From Pseudonocardia sp. HH130629-09 (GTDB lineage: Bacteria; Actinomycetota; Actinomycetes; Mycobacteriales; Pseudonocardiaceae): 64,000 nt of DNA. The stretch spans positions 1 to 64,000 of the forward strand of contig NZ_CP011869.1 of the NCBI RefSeq assembly GCF_001294645.1. Reading direction: 5' to 3'. A program made the position numbers and the translations under genes. Below are positions 27,373 through 36,083 of the stretch, piece by piece; position 1 is the stretch's first letter; every line of letters starts with the position of its first letter. The notes under the pieces are model-generated. The model did no database searches. It saw nothing but the letters and a program-made list of their open reading frames with translations, and was not told where the DNA came from.

Positions 27373-29066
27373 CCCTGGTGATTCACGGAGCTGCGGATTG
27401 ACCGCGTGATCGGCTGGCGGCGGATCCGGTCCGGTTCGTTCGATGGGTGGGCATGGCGAAGGGGCCGGCCTGCGCGTTCTGCCGGGAGCTCCCGCCGCTC
27501 GTCGTGTCGGGCTTCGGAGATCAACCAGCAGGAACAGGCAACGCGCACAGCCGCGCGAACGCGCGGGCGAGATCGACCGCCCAGGGCCAGGACCGTTGGA
27601 TACGGACCCAGACTCGGCGTTGCCCGCGGGTGATCCGCGCGGCGGTGTGCAACAACCGGTAGCGCAACGCCTTCGGCTCGACCTTCGCCAGGTCGCCGTC
27701 GAGAAGCAGGCGCTGGGTCCAGGTGATCAGGTCGACCGCGAGCATGACCACGGTCAACCACGCCGCGTTGACGGCGAAGGACCGGGACGGGAAGTGGTTG
27801 AGGCCGGTGTCCTTGCCGCAGCGGATCCGGTCCTCGACCCGGGCGTGGGCGCGGTGGCGGGCGTCGAGGAAGGCGAGCTGCCCGACGCGGGTGTCGGTGG
27901 CGAACGCGGTGTAGCGCCAGCCGTCACGCTCCTCGAACGCATCGAGCTGCGCGCCGGGATGCGGCCGTTCGCGACGGACGACAACGCGGGTCCCGGCCGG
28001 GTAGTCGACCAACGCGGAGGCGGGGAGCAAGCCGGTGATCTCGGCCAGCCCGGCGCCGTCACGGTGCCCGCCGTCAGCGTCGACCGCCTCGGCCCACACC
28101 GTCTTCGGGACCAGGCTGATCACGGTGCGTTCGCGGTCGGTGACGGCCCAGCCGACGGAGAACTCACAGCTCACCGCTGTGTCTTGTTGCGCTCGGATGT
28201 GGGCGAGGAAGGCTTTCGTGGCGCCCGCGGTGTCGGTGCGGACCAGGATCGGGTGCCCGTGACGGAACGCGTCAGGGATCTGGGCGAGCGCGTCGTCGAG
28301 CACGTTGATGTGATCCGCGGCGGTGTTCGCACCGGCGTTCCCGCGGCGCAAGCGGGCGGCGAGGAACTCGCCGGTGTTGTCGCAGAACGCCAGCATCGGG
28401 TGATACCCGAACGTCTTCTTGAACGTGGGCGTGGCCTGTTCCTTCTCGCTGTGGGCGATGACGATCGTGGCGTCGAGATCGATCACCAGCACGTCCCGGC
28501 CGTGCCGGCGCAGGTCGCGGCCGGCGACCCGAGCCGCGGGAAACGCGCGACCATCGACGTCGGCGTGCTGGGCCCAGACCACCTCCCGGGCCCGCGCCCG
28601 CCCCGCCGCGATCGAGGACAACCGGCGCTCGTCGAGCTTGTCGAGCAGTCGCCAGCAGGTCGAGTCCGATGCCACCGACCCGAACACCGCGCCCTGATCG
28701 GCCAGGACCGCGATCTCGCAGATCCTCGTGGCCCCGTCGGCGACCGCGACGGCCAGATCGACCAGCACCCGCCCCGGATCATGACGCGCCCGAGCTCGTC
28801 GCAGCGGTGCGAGCGCGGTCGAGAGTTCACTGGTCAACGTGGTCCGGTCGGCGACATCGGCCAGCAGACGCGACCCGACGTGCGACACCACCCCAGCGCC
28901 GTCGGCGGTCACGATGACCGGTGGGCGCGTGCTTGTAGTCTGCACTCGGAAAGTGCCTCCTCGACCATGGCGGACAGGGCTTCGACACCCGCTGTCTTAC
29001 CTGGTCACGAGGCACTTTCTTCAGTTGGGGTCGGAGATCACCGGCACAACCCGTGAAGAGTCCGGG
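27373..29066. mobile_element. IS1380-type insertion sequence, copy A
   Basis: 1694 bp flanked by CTAG at 27369-27372 and 29067-29070. The ends CCCTGGTGATTCACGG and CCCGGACTCTTCACGG (reversed right end) form an imperfect terminal repeat. It lies just upstream of the phosphatase start and encodes one intact transposase. Copy B (55971-57664), in inverted orientation, is the same length. Confidence 0.88.
27521..28945 (-). CDS. IS1380-family transposase (copy A)
   Basis: 474 aa, GTG start. DDE transposase of the IS1380 family: DVLVIDLDATIVIAHSEKEQ (first Asp), PILVRTDTAGATKAFLAHI (second Asp) and the C-terminal RARVEDRIRCGKDTGLNHFP-type segment carrying the Glu. Length and motif order are complete. 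It differs from copy B at one visible residue (GVVSHVG here, GVVSPVG there). Confidence 0.9.
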   Translation of the reverse strand: MQTTSTRPPVIVTADGAGVVSHVGSRLLADVADRTTLTSELSTALAPLRRARARHDPGRVLVDLAVAVADGATRICEIAVLADQGAVFGSVASDSTCWRLLDKLDERRLSSIAAGRARAREVVWAQHADVDGRAFPAARVAGRDLRRHGRDVLVIDLDATIVIAHSEKEQATPTFKKTFGYHPMLAFCDNTGEFLAARLRRGNAGANTAADHINVLDDALAQIPDAFRHGHPILVRTDTAGATKAFLAHIRAQQDTAVSCEFSVGWAVTDRERTVISLVPKTVWAEAVDADGGHRDGAGLAEITGLLPASALVDYPAGTRVVVRRERPHPGAQLDAFEERDGWRYTAFATDTRVGQLAFLDARHRAHARVEDRIRCGKDTGLNHFPSRSFAVNAAWLTVVMLAVDLITWTQRLLLDGDLAKVEPKALRYRLLHTAARITRGQRRVWVRIQRSWPWAVDLARAFARLCALPVPAG

Positions 29067-29153
29067 CTAGAGCACGACCCGCCCAGGCCCGGAGCTACAC
29101 GAACCGCTGCAGGGCCGGGGCCAGATCCAGCGACGACCAGTGGGGCCAGGCCA

Positions 29154-29282
29154 CTTGACTACACCCACAATCCGGGCGAACGGTGCGGTGGCTCGTAGTA
29201 CCCCGGCGATGGTGCTGTAACCACGAAGTCGAGCCTCGGCTACGGCCCGTCGGGCACCGGCCGCGAAAGAGACTACGAGTGG
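29154..29282. other. Short intergenic stretch after the IS21 right end
   Basis: About 130 bases between the presumed IS21 tip and the relaxase stop. No gene, hairpin or repeat could be supported. The sequence following the tip (CTTGACTAC) does not match the flank of the left tip. Confidence 0.4.
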
Positions 29283-32200
29283 CTATCTGCCAACTCCGGT
29301 CCCGTTCCGCCGCTGGCGTTCATTCTTCGCCGACACCGATTCCACTTCCGGTGCGCGGGGGACCGGGGCTCCGATTCCAATATCGGTGTGTTCGTCGGCG
29401 CGGCTCGCATCCGTGTGAACAGCGCGGATATCGTCTCGAAGAGCCTTACTGACGATCGCAATCCGAAGTGCGTTCCCGACGGTGAGCGGTGCTGGCTCGT
29501 CTGTCCCCTCCGACACCTCGCGGGTCTGGTCACTCTCGCGAACGGGCTGGGCCGCAGCCACGTCTCGGGCCTCCGGGGCCGTGCGGAACAGCTCGGGCTG
29601 CCTCGCCCGTTCCCGTTCGGCCTCCGTCTCCTCTCGGCGGACCTCCGCGTACCCCAGCCCGACAGCGACCTCGTGCAGGTCGCCTCCGATCCGGGCGTCC
29701 GTGCCCGCTACCTCCTGCGGCCGGCCGCGGTTCTCGCCCGGCGCGGCGATTTCCGGGCTCGCGCTCGGCACGCCGGGGAGGTCCAGTTCCTCCTGGGCGG
29801 GGTCGACGACGCGGCGACGCTCGGCGCGCCCCTTCGGTCGCGACTCGTCGATGGCGAACAGTTCCTCCTGCTCGCCGCGGATCGGAGTGACCTCCCGGGT
29901 CTCCCCGCGCCGCTCCAGCTCGTCTCCGGCAAGTGCAGCCTGCACCCGGACAGCGGTCGTCTGGTCGAACCACTCCTTCCGAACTTCCGCCACGGTGCTC
30001 AGGGCCTCCACGCGGCGCTCCTGCAGCGCAGTCAGGCGACGCGCGGCAGCCAGGTCACGTTCTGCCTCCCGGCGCTCGTCGGTCCCGTCAGCGACCTGAT
30101 CGATCCCCGCGGCCCAGATGATGCTGTCCCGGCGGTACTCCTCGGCCAGCTCACGCGCGGCACGCAGTTCCTGCTCGACGTAGGGCGGAGCCCATGTCTG
30201 CTGGCGCTGCCATTCAGCCCGCATCTCGCGGAGCTGCCCGAGGGTCGCCGCGGCGTAGTCGAGGCTGTCCGCCGGGTAGCCCAGCGCTGCGTGAGCCTGC
30301 TTCCACAGGAGGTGGTGGAACGCCCGGCGCTTGTCCGGAGCCGCCCCGAGGGACAGCTGCTCGTCGGGGACGGAGTGCATGTCGCGGTAGGCCGCGACGA
30401 TACCGGCCCGACGGATCCACTCGACACGCTCCGGCCCGTCCTCGGGCGGGACTCCGAGCGCCGGTGCCTCCCTGGCCCACTCCGGGACCTCGTCCGCGAT
30501 CCTGTGACCCAACTCGGCCTGGCGCTCTGTGGCCGCGGCGCTCAGCGCCGCCTCGAACTCGCCGACCGGGCCGCCCAGGCCCTCGATGTAGCTCGACCAG
30601 TCACCGGCGCTGACGCGCCGCTCGGGCGACCGGGACGACGCGGCCATGTTGACCCGGTAGCGCAGGACGTCGGCCACCGACTCCGCCCCACCGAGACCAC
30701 GCGCTCGGACAGCCTCCCGCAGGACGGCAGCGGGGTCGTGGCCGTCCAGCTCCGCCGAGCGGACGGCGGCCATCAACTGGTCGTAGCGCGGCTCGGCCAC
30801 GAGCTCGTCCATCTGCTCGTGGCCCAGGAGGGTCGCCAACTGATCAGTGTAGCGATCCCGCCCGAACTCGGTCGTCAGCAGGTCCCACTGAGCGCCGACC
30901 CAAGCGAGCGATCGAGCCTCCTCCAGGCCGACCCGGCGCTCCACCTCGGCCGCCGTCGCACCGTCGGGCGCCCGATCCAGGATCTCGGCCAGGACGTCGA
31001 GCGGACCCCGAACGACGGCCTCGTGGTCGTGCTGGTCCGCCTCGCGCCGGCACGGCACGTAGGCAGTGTTGTTCTCCCGGCCGCGGCTGAGCATGACGTA
31101 GAGCGCGTTGCGCGACAGGCTCGGCGGCACCAGGTCGTGAGTGGTGTCGACGGTCGCTCCCTGCGCCGCATAGACCGTCACCGCGTAGGCCAGAGTCGTC
31201 TGGGTGGAGACGTAGTTCGAGGGCAGGTGCGCGGTCAGGCCGTCGTCCCTCCGCACACGCAGGTCCCCGCTCATCGGGTCCTTGTCCAGCACCGTCCAGA
31301 CGTCCCGGTTGTAGACGCCACCGCGGCCGTCCACCCGGAGGTTGTAGTTGTTCTGGCGGGTCTGAATCCGGTCGCCCTGGCTCACGAGGTTCCCGTCACG
31401 GGTCTGTCCGAGGACTTCGTGACCCACCCGACCAGCGGTGATGAGCTCGGCCCTGATCGCCGCCGACATGTCCCTCGCGGTGTCGTTGTCCTGCACGATC
31501 AGGAGGGACTCCTTGCCGGCCAGGACGTCGGCGAGATAGCCACGCCCGGCGGCTTCGGCCATCTCGTCGGCGGTGCCTCCGCGGACCCGGCCGTGCTGGT
31601 CGTAGACCGCGAGGACGTCCTCATCGCCGACGCGGAGCCGCATCGACGCCTCCCGCTCCCACTCGTTGCGGAAGCGACGCACCTCGGTCAGCTCGGCCGC
31701 CCCGTTGTCCCGCACGAGCAGGTCGAGCATGCCGCCCGCACCCACCGCGACCAGCTGCTCGTGGTCTCCGGTGTAGAGAAGTTTTGCGCCCGCGGCGGCC
31801 ACGATCGTGGAGATCCGGTCCAGCTCGGTGGTCGACGACATGCCCGCCTCGTCGATCACGACGAGGTCCCCGCGACCCAGCTCGGCCCGCACCACCCCGT
31901 TCTCGTCGGGTGCGTATCGCTGCAGGAACGCGGTCGTGTTCAACGCGTCCAGTCCGTCCTCTGCCAGCACCTGAGTCGCCATCTGCGACGTCGCCAGCCC
32001 CAGGACGCGTCCGCCGACGTGCTGCGGCCAGATCCGGGCCAACGCACCGATGGTGCGCGACTTCCCGGTTCCGGCCGGGCCGATCAGGACGTCGCCGCGG
32101 CGTCCGGACGACAGCGTCTCGATGACCGCGTCGACCTGGTCGACGCCCAGACCAGCAGCGATGAGTTCGACACGGGCCATCTCCAACTCCGGCCCGAGAA

Positions 32201-33746
32201 GCGACGGGGCACCGATCTCGCGGGCCCTTGCGACGATGGTGGCCTCGACAGTCAGCTGTCGACTCGTCGTCCATCGCTCGAAGTTGTGCTGGCGGTAGCG
32301 GCTGTGGCCGTCGTCGCGACGCAGCGCCTCTGGTACCGGGGCCGGGTCCGGCGGAGAAGTCAGCACCACCCCGTACTGCGAGGGGCTGTCCAGGATCTCC
32401 CGGGCGAGGTCCTCCGCCCCCTGCTCGAGGTGCGGGGTCCGCAGAAGCTCGTCGTTGACCGCGCGGACCAGGTTGCCGACCTGCCAGGTGGAGTGGCGGA
32501 GCTCCACGGCGGCCACCGCGGCATGGAGCACCTCCTGCTTGGTGCGGTTGGCGTATCCGCGCTGGTCGGGGTGTCCGCCGCGCTGCACGAGGGCGGCCTG
32601 CTGACCGACGGCGCGCAAGCTCTGCCGCAGCTCTCCGCGGACCCCGCTAACCCAGTTGTCGATCTGCTGGCGGGGGGCCACCGCGTAGTTCTTCGCGGCC
32701 CTCGTCTGCCGCCAGGCCACGCGGTCCATCTCCTTGCGCTCGGCCGGGCTCGGCTCCCGCCCGTAGCGCTCGACGAAGGTCTCCGTCGCGCTCCGCACCG
32801 CTCCGGCGATCTGCTCGCGCCGCGTCGAAGCCTTGCCGCAAAGCTGCTGGTCTACACCCATGAGCTCAGTCGCCTTGCCGTCGGGCCGCAGGGCGAACAC
32901 GACACCGTTACTCTCCGCCAGCGTGGTCTGGCTGACCTGCTGGTAGATCGCGTCGGCGCCCTCCTTGATCGGCCGGAAGGCGCGCCCGTTGAGCGAGCGG
33001 ATCTCGCCGTCGGAGGTCGTGACCAGCCGGTTCAGCACCGTGACGTGCGAGTGCATCTGGGGCTGCTGAGCCCTGCTCGTCGAGTGGTCCCAGCGCACCC
33101 AGCTGAGTCCCTCTCCGCGCTCGTGCACGCCCACGGAGACCCCCGACGACGTCCGCCCGTGGTACCCGGACCGGACGTAGGCCGCCTCACGCTCGACGTA
33201 CTCCATCGCCGCCCGGATACCGGCGTGGTGGGCCTCGACGACGGCCTGCGCTTCGGCGTGACGACCCGCCTCCATGAGCGCGGCCCAGTACACGCTCACC
33301 GACTTCACCGGGGAGAAAGTGAGGTCGTAATAGGCGACCGCCTTGCGGGTCTCCGCCCGGACTTCGTTCGCGATCGCGGTGCGCCGCTCCTCGGTCGCGT
33401 CGGGCTCTTTCGCCAGTGCCAGCGCGACGCGCTGCTCGCGCGTCTTGAACTTCCGAGGGCGGTTCCCGAGAGGCGCCGGCGAGCCGTCGGCAGCGACCAC
33501 AGTCGGGTGCTCCAGGCGCCCGAAGACGGCTCGAACCTGCTCCTCGGTGGCAGCGGTCCCAGCGGTCATGCCGATCATCCCGAGGCCCTGGCCGCCCCAG
33601 ATTCCGGCCGGCTCCCGCTCGGCTCCCGCCAGCATGTAACCGACGCCGTCGGCTTCCTTCGCGGGGGCGTGCTCATGCTCGGCGCAACCCGAGCCGCGCA
33701 GCAGGTAGTCCACCGACCCGGCGGACACCGCAACGATCCTGAGCAC
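29283..33746 (-). CDS. MobF/TrwC-class conjugative relaxase-helicase
   Basis: 1487 aa from GTG 33746. It would nick oriT, stay covalently attached to the 5' end and unwind the plasmid for transfer. N-terminal relaxase: candidate catalytic Tyr14 (SVDYLL) and a metal-binding His triad at about H221, H232 and H234 (WDHSTSRA, QPQMHSHVTVLN). The central RecD-like helicase has Walker A GPAGTGKS at 556-563 and Walker B LVVIDEAGMSS, then DHEQLVAVGAGG and VYAAQGATVDTTHDL. The C-terminal 400 residues are charged and helical, probably for contacts with the coupling protein. The frame is uninterrupted. Tandem repeats upstream may be oriT or an operator. Confidence 0.93.
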   Translation of the reverse strand: MLRIVAVSAGSVDYLLRGSGCAEHEHAPAKEADGVGYMLAGAEREPAGIWGGQGLGMIGMTAGTAATEEQVRAVFGRLEHPTVVAADGSPAPLGNRPRKFKTREQRVALALAKEPDATEERRTAIANEVRAETRKAVAYYDLTFSPVKSVSVYWAALMEAGRHAEAQAVVEAHHAGIRAAMEYVEREAAYVRSGYHGRTSSGVSVGVHERGEGLSWVRWDHSTSRAQQPQMHSHVTVLNRLVTTSDGEIRSLNGRAFRPIKEGADAIYQQVSQTTLAESNGVVFALRPDGKATELMGVDQQLCGKASTRREQIAGAVRSATETFVERYGREPSPAERKEMDRVAWRQTRAAKNYAVAPRQQIDNWVSGVRGELRQSLRAVGQQAALVQRGGHPDQRGYANRTKQEVLHAAVAAVELRHSTWQVGNLVRAVNDELLRTPHLEQGAEDLAREILDSPSQYGVVLTSPPDPAPVPEALRRDDGHSRYRQHNFERWTTSRQLTVEATIVARAREIGAPSLLGPELEMARVELIAAGLGVDQVDAVIETLSSGRRGDVLIGPAGTGKSRTIGALARIWPQHVGGRVLGLATSQMATQVLAEDGLDALNTTAFLQRYAPDENGVVRAELGRGDLVVIDEAGMSSTTELDRISTIVAAAGAKLLYTGDHEQLVAVGAGGMLDLLVRDNGAAELTEVRRFRNEWEREASMRLRVGDEDVLAVYDQHGRVRGGTADEMAEAAGRGYLADVLAGKESLLIVQDNDTARDMSAAIRAELITAGRVGHEVLGQTRDGNLVSQGDRIQTRQNNYNLRVDGRGGVYNRDVWTVLDKDPMSGDLRVRRDDGLTAHLPSNYVSTQTTLAYAVTVYAAQGATVDTTHDLVPPSLSRNALYVMLSRGRENNTAYVPCRREADQHDHEAVVRGPLDVLAEILDRAPDGATAAEVERRVGLEEARSLAWVGAQWDLLTTEFGRDRYTDQLATLLGHEQMDELVAEPRYDQLMAAVRSAELDGHDPAAVLREAVRARGLGGAESVADVLRYRVNMAASSRSPERRVSAGDWSSYIEGLGGPVGEFEAALSAAATERQAELGHRIADEVPEWAREAPALGVPPEDGPERVEWIRRAGIVAAYRDMHSVPDEQLSLGAAPDKRRAFHHLLWKQAHAALGYPADSLDYAAATLGQLREMRAEWQRQQTWAPPYVEQELRAARELAEEYRRDSIIWAAGIDQVADGTDERREAERDLAAARRLTALQERRVEALSTVAEVRKEWFDQTTAVRVQAALAGDELERRGETREVTPIRGEQEELFAIDESRPKGRAERRRVVDPAQEELDLPGVPSASPEIAAPGENRGRPQEVAGTDARIGGDLHEVAVGLGYAEVRREETEAERERARQPELFRTAPEARDVAAAQPVRESDQTREVSEGTDEPAPLTVGNALRIAIVSKALRDDIRAVHTDASRADEHTDIGIGAPVPRAPEVESVSAKNERQRRNGTGVGR

Positions 33747-33770
33747 CGCGCCAGCGTACCATGATCATTT

Positions 33771-33817
33771 TAATGCATAGGTGCATAGAGTTTGAATAGA
33801 GTTTGGATGGCGTTTGG
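33771..33817. repeat. Three 11-bp tandem repeats upstream of the relaxase (candidate oriT/operator)
   Basis: Units ATAGAGTTTGA (33785-33795), ATAGAGTTTGG (33796-33806) and ATGGCGTTTGG (33807-33817) follow each other at exactly helical-turn spacing. They are preceded by TGCATAG twice at 8-bp spacing (33774, 33782). The stretch is unusually A+T-rich for this replicon and lies 25-70 bases upstream of the relaxase GTG. Relaxosome binding or autoregulation is inferred from position. Confidence 0.55.
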
Positions 33818-33971
33818 AGAAAGGAGGGTCAGGCGGAAGAGACTGGTGCGAACAGGTGGGCACGGCGACAAGCGGCCGGACTGAGATGGCTACAGATGGA
33901 GCTGAGGCGGCGCGTGACGGACCGACGGACGCGAAAGGCAACAGGGGACGGATGGTGTGGAGCGTCGCGGA

Positions 33972-34024
33972 AGTGGCACTGGTGAACGACGGATAAGTGG
34001 CACGGGACGACGGTTAGATGGCAC
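33972..34024. repeat. Transposase-binding-like repeats at the left end of the Mu/Tn5053-type module
   Basis: AGTGGCAC at 33972-33979 and 33996-34003, and GATGGCAC at 34017-34024, at 21-24 bp spacing, the first two each followed by an ACGACGG element. They lie within 65 bases of the end of the last transposition gene. Multiple short repeats at this spacing are typical of Mu, Tn7 and Tn552/Tn5053 ends. The matching right end was not found. Confidence 0.45.
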
Positions 34025-34033
34025 GCGTGTGGA

Positions 34034-35296
34034 TCAAGTGATTGGGCGGAGGCGGATGGCGCCGGTGAACGTCGTCGCGAACGTCTCGGCCGTGTAACAC
34101 AGGCTCGTGGGGTGGGCGGCCTCAGAACGGGGGAGTCCGGCGAGGTCGGCAGCGGTGCCGATGCGGTGTGCGAGGCGCCGCCCGGTCATGGCGGCGTTGT
34201 CGCGTCCGACGAACAGGTTCGGTGGCGGATCGCGACGGCTGGCGTGGTCGAGGAGCAGTGCCCGCTGCATCGGGCGGGCTTGTGGCGGGACGCGCAGGGT
34301 CCCGGTGTAGGCGCGGACGTGGCGACCGTGCGGGTCGGTCCAGTTGTGGGTGAGCCACGCCAGCCATGGCGCGTTGTTGTCGGTGGCCACCGCGAGGGTG
34401 AGCGCGCCGGCGGCGAGCGGGCAGGCTAGACGGCGGAGCCGAGCGACGGTGTCGGTGGTGAACCGCGGGCCGAGCCGGTCCAGTAGCCGTGTGTCGTGCT
34501 CGAGCGCGGGCAGGGTCAGGTCCAGGCCTTCGTCGCGTAGCCCGGTTTGTGCGGCGTGCAGGCGCAGCAGCAGCTCGTGGCGGTCGCGGGCGTCGATGGT
34601 CAGGTTTTGCAGCAGGGTGCCCAGCGTGCAGTCGGGCCGGACATCTCGCGGTCGCCTCAGGGTGCGTTCGGTGTAGAGCCGCCAGCTGCACCCTGCCCGC
34701 CGGGCGCGATCTCGCACCGTCGCGTACAGCTGCGAGTCGGCGGGCCGGGGCCGCCGGGCGGTGTCCCTCGCGACGCCGAGCAGAGCGGCTGCCGCGGTCC
34801 AGTGCATCGCGTGCGGGGTCGGCGTGCTGGTGTGGTCGACGGCCCAGAGCGCGACACCAGCGCCGGCGGTGAGATGGGCGAGCGCGGCACGGGTGGCGAC
34901 CGGAAGGCGGTGTGCTCGCAGCACGACCAGGTGCCGGATCTGTTCGGCGCGCAGCCAGAGCGCGAGCAGCACAGGCAGCCGCGATCGCGGTCCGGCATCG
35001 TCGAGGGCTTCGCGGGTCTTGCCGAGCGCGAGCAACAGATCGCGGGCCAAGACCGGCCACGGCGAGCCGGGCGCGGCCGGACACACCACGACTCCGCCCG
35101 CGAGATCGTGCAGCCCCAACAGGGTCCGCACGCACGCGTGATCGTCGTCGGGATCGCGCACCCACCGGACAGCGGCAGGCGCCCCGGCCGGCCAGTACGT
35201 GGTCACCGTCGCCGGCCGTGTCGATGCAGGTGTGGCCGGTCCGTGGTCACCGCCCAGACCGGTGGTCGTGGCCACGATGGCTTCAGTAGTGGTCAC
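34034..35296 (-). CDS. Unknown protein in TniQ position of the transposition operon
   Basis: About 420 aa from GTG 35296, 44 bases after the ATPase gene; longer in-frame starts overlap that gene and read as shadow sequence. Recognisable stretches are VRTLLGLHDLAGGVVVCPAAPGSPW, VLLALWLRAEQIRHLVVLRAHRLP and a C-terminal RRDPPPNLFVGRDNAAMTGRRLAHRIGTAADLAGLPR. The last looks like a degenerate HTH. No zinc-finger TniQ/TnsD motif was found, so target-site selection is only suggested by the gene order (resolvase, zinc protein, transposase, ATPase, this). Confidence 0.6.
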   Translation of the reverse strand: MTTTEAIVATTTGLGGDHGPATPASTRPATVTTYWPAGAPAAVRWVRDPDDDHACVRTLLGLHDLAGGVVVCPAAPGSPWPVLARDLLLALGKTREALDDAGPRSRLPVLLALWLRAEQIRHLVVLRAHRLPVATRAALAHLTAGAGVALWAVDHTSTPTPHAMHWTAAAALLGVARDTARRPRPADSQLYATVRDRARRAGCSWRLYTERTLRRPRDVRPDCTLGTLLQNLTIDARDRHELLLRLHAAQTGLRDEGLDLTLPALEHDTRLLDRLGPRFTTDTVARLRRLACPLAAGALTLAVATDNNAPWLAWLTHNWTDPHGRHVRAYTGTLRVPPQARPMQRALLLDHASRRDPPPNLFVGRDNAAMTGRRLAHRIGTAADLAGLPRSEAAHPTSLCYTAETFATTFTGAIRLRPIT

Positions 35297-35339
35297 CGGC
35301 GTGGTCGGGCGTGCACGGCACAGGTCCCGGGGTGCACGG

Positions 35340-36083
35340 TCAGACGGTGGTTGCGGCGCCGTGTAGCGCGAACGCGTTGGCCACGATCCGCTCGTCGAGC
35401 ACCGCGATGTCATGCTCGGCGCACAGCGCCGCCGCGGACTGGGTGAACGACGCCCAGTCCCGCAGGTTGCCGTGCGCGAGATGGTCATCGACCTGTAGCA
35501 GCAGTTCCGGGTCCACACCCTCGTAGATCGGGTGGAACCGCGGGATCAGCGCGGTCACCTGCTTCGTGGTCAGCGGTTCGAGACGGACCCGACGATAGAT
35601 CCGCGAGCGCAGCATCGGCTGCGCGGACAGCACCTGCCACGCGCCGTCCCCGCCGACCAGCAGCAGCGGGAACCGGGTGGCCGGGTGGTCGTGCAGGTGT
35701 CGCAGGAACTCGATGCACTCGGTGTTGAGCCGCTGGGCCTCGTCGACGACCACCACCCGTGGGCGGGTCGCCAGTTCCTCGATGACGGCGTCCATGAGCA
35801 CGAACCGGCTCGCCCGCCCCGCCGAGGAGCCGGTCAGCTGCTCGTACAAGGTGGCGGCCACCAGCCGCATCGTCGGCCGCGACGGGAACGACGACCACAA
35901 CCCAGTGCGGGAGCGGGCGGCCAACGCCGACTCCACCGCGTAGGTCTTGCCCATCCCGGCCGGGCCGTGCACCACCCCCATCGCCGCGGCGTCCACCACG
36001 TGCCCCACCGCCTGGTCGACCAGCTGCAGCCCGGCCGTGGGCAGCACCCGCGCCCCGGGCAAGTCCAGAAAGTGCCGCGCCAT
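35340..36083 (-). CDS. TniB/TnsC-like AAA+ ATPase of the transposition module
   Basis: 247 aa from ATG 36083, which overlaps the transposase TGA by one base. Walker A is HGPAGMGKTYAVE and Walker B is RVVVVDEAQRLNTECIEFLRHL, then LLLVGGDGAWQVLSAQPMLRSR (sensor-1 region) and the TKQVTALIPRF arm. This layout matches TniB/IstB-TnsC type regulators that pick target DNA and activate the DDE transposase with ATP. A longer frame from 36497 lies inside the transposase gene and is rejected. Confidence 0.85.
   Translation of the reverse strand: MARHFLDLPGARVLPTAGLQLVDQAVGHVVDAAAMGVVHGPAGMGKTYAVESALAARSRTGLWSSFPSRPTMRLVAATLYEQLTGSSAGRASRFVLMDAVIEELATRPRVVVVDEAQRLNTECIEFLRHLHDHPATRFPLLLVGGDGAWQVLSAQPMLRSRIYRRVRLEPLTTKQVTALIPRFHPIYEGVDPELLLQVDDHLAHGNLRDWASFTQSAAALCAEHDIAVLDERIVANAFALHGAATTV

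Larger units (their letters stand above)
19652..29153. mobile_element. IS21-type element carrying a phosphatase passenger, with five nested insertions
   Basis: The left tip TGACCTGGCCCC at 19652 matches the reverse complement of the right tip (TGGCCTGGCCCC, ending 29153). Sub-terminal TGGCCCC repeats occur twice more at the left (about 19689, 19731) and once more at the right (about 29114), as in IS21 ends. Inside are istA, istB and a convergent histidine-phosphatase gene. Nested elements are an IS5-like IS (20938-21872), IS701 copy 2 (23009-24410), an IS5-type IS (24415-25405), an IS3-type IS (25975-27340) and IS1380 copy A (27373-29066). No target duplication was found at the outer tips. 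The reconstruction is inference from joined frames. Confidence 0.6.

Noticed and set aside
29388..33764. 1458-aa + strand open frame opposite the relaxase
   Set aside because: It is the antisense shadow of the relaxase; no domain motifs, Leu/Arg/Val-rich, typical of high-GC complementary frames.
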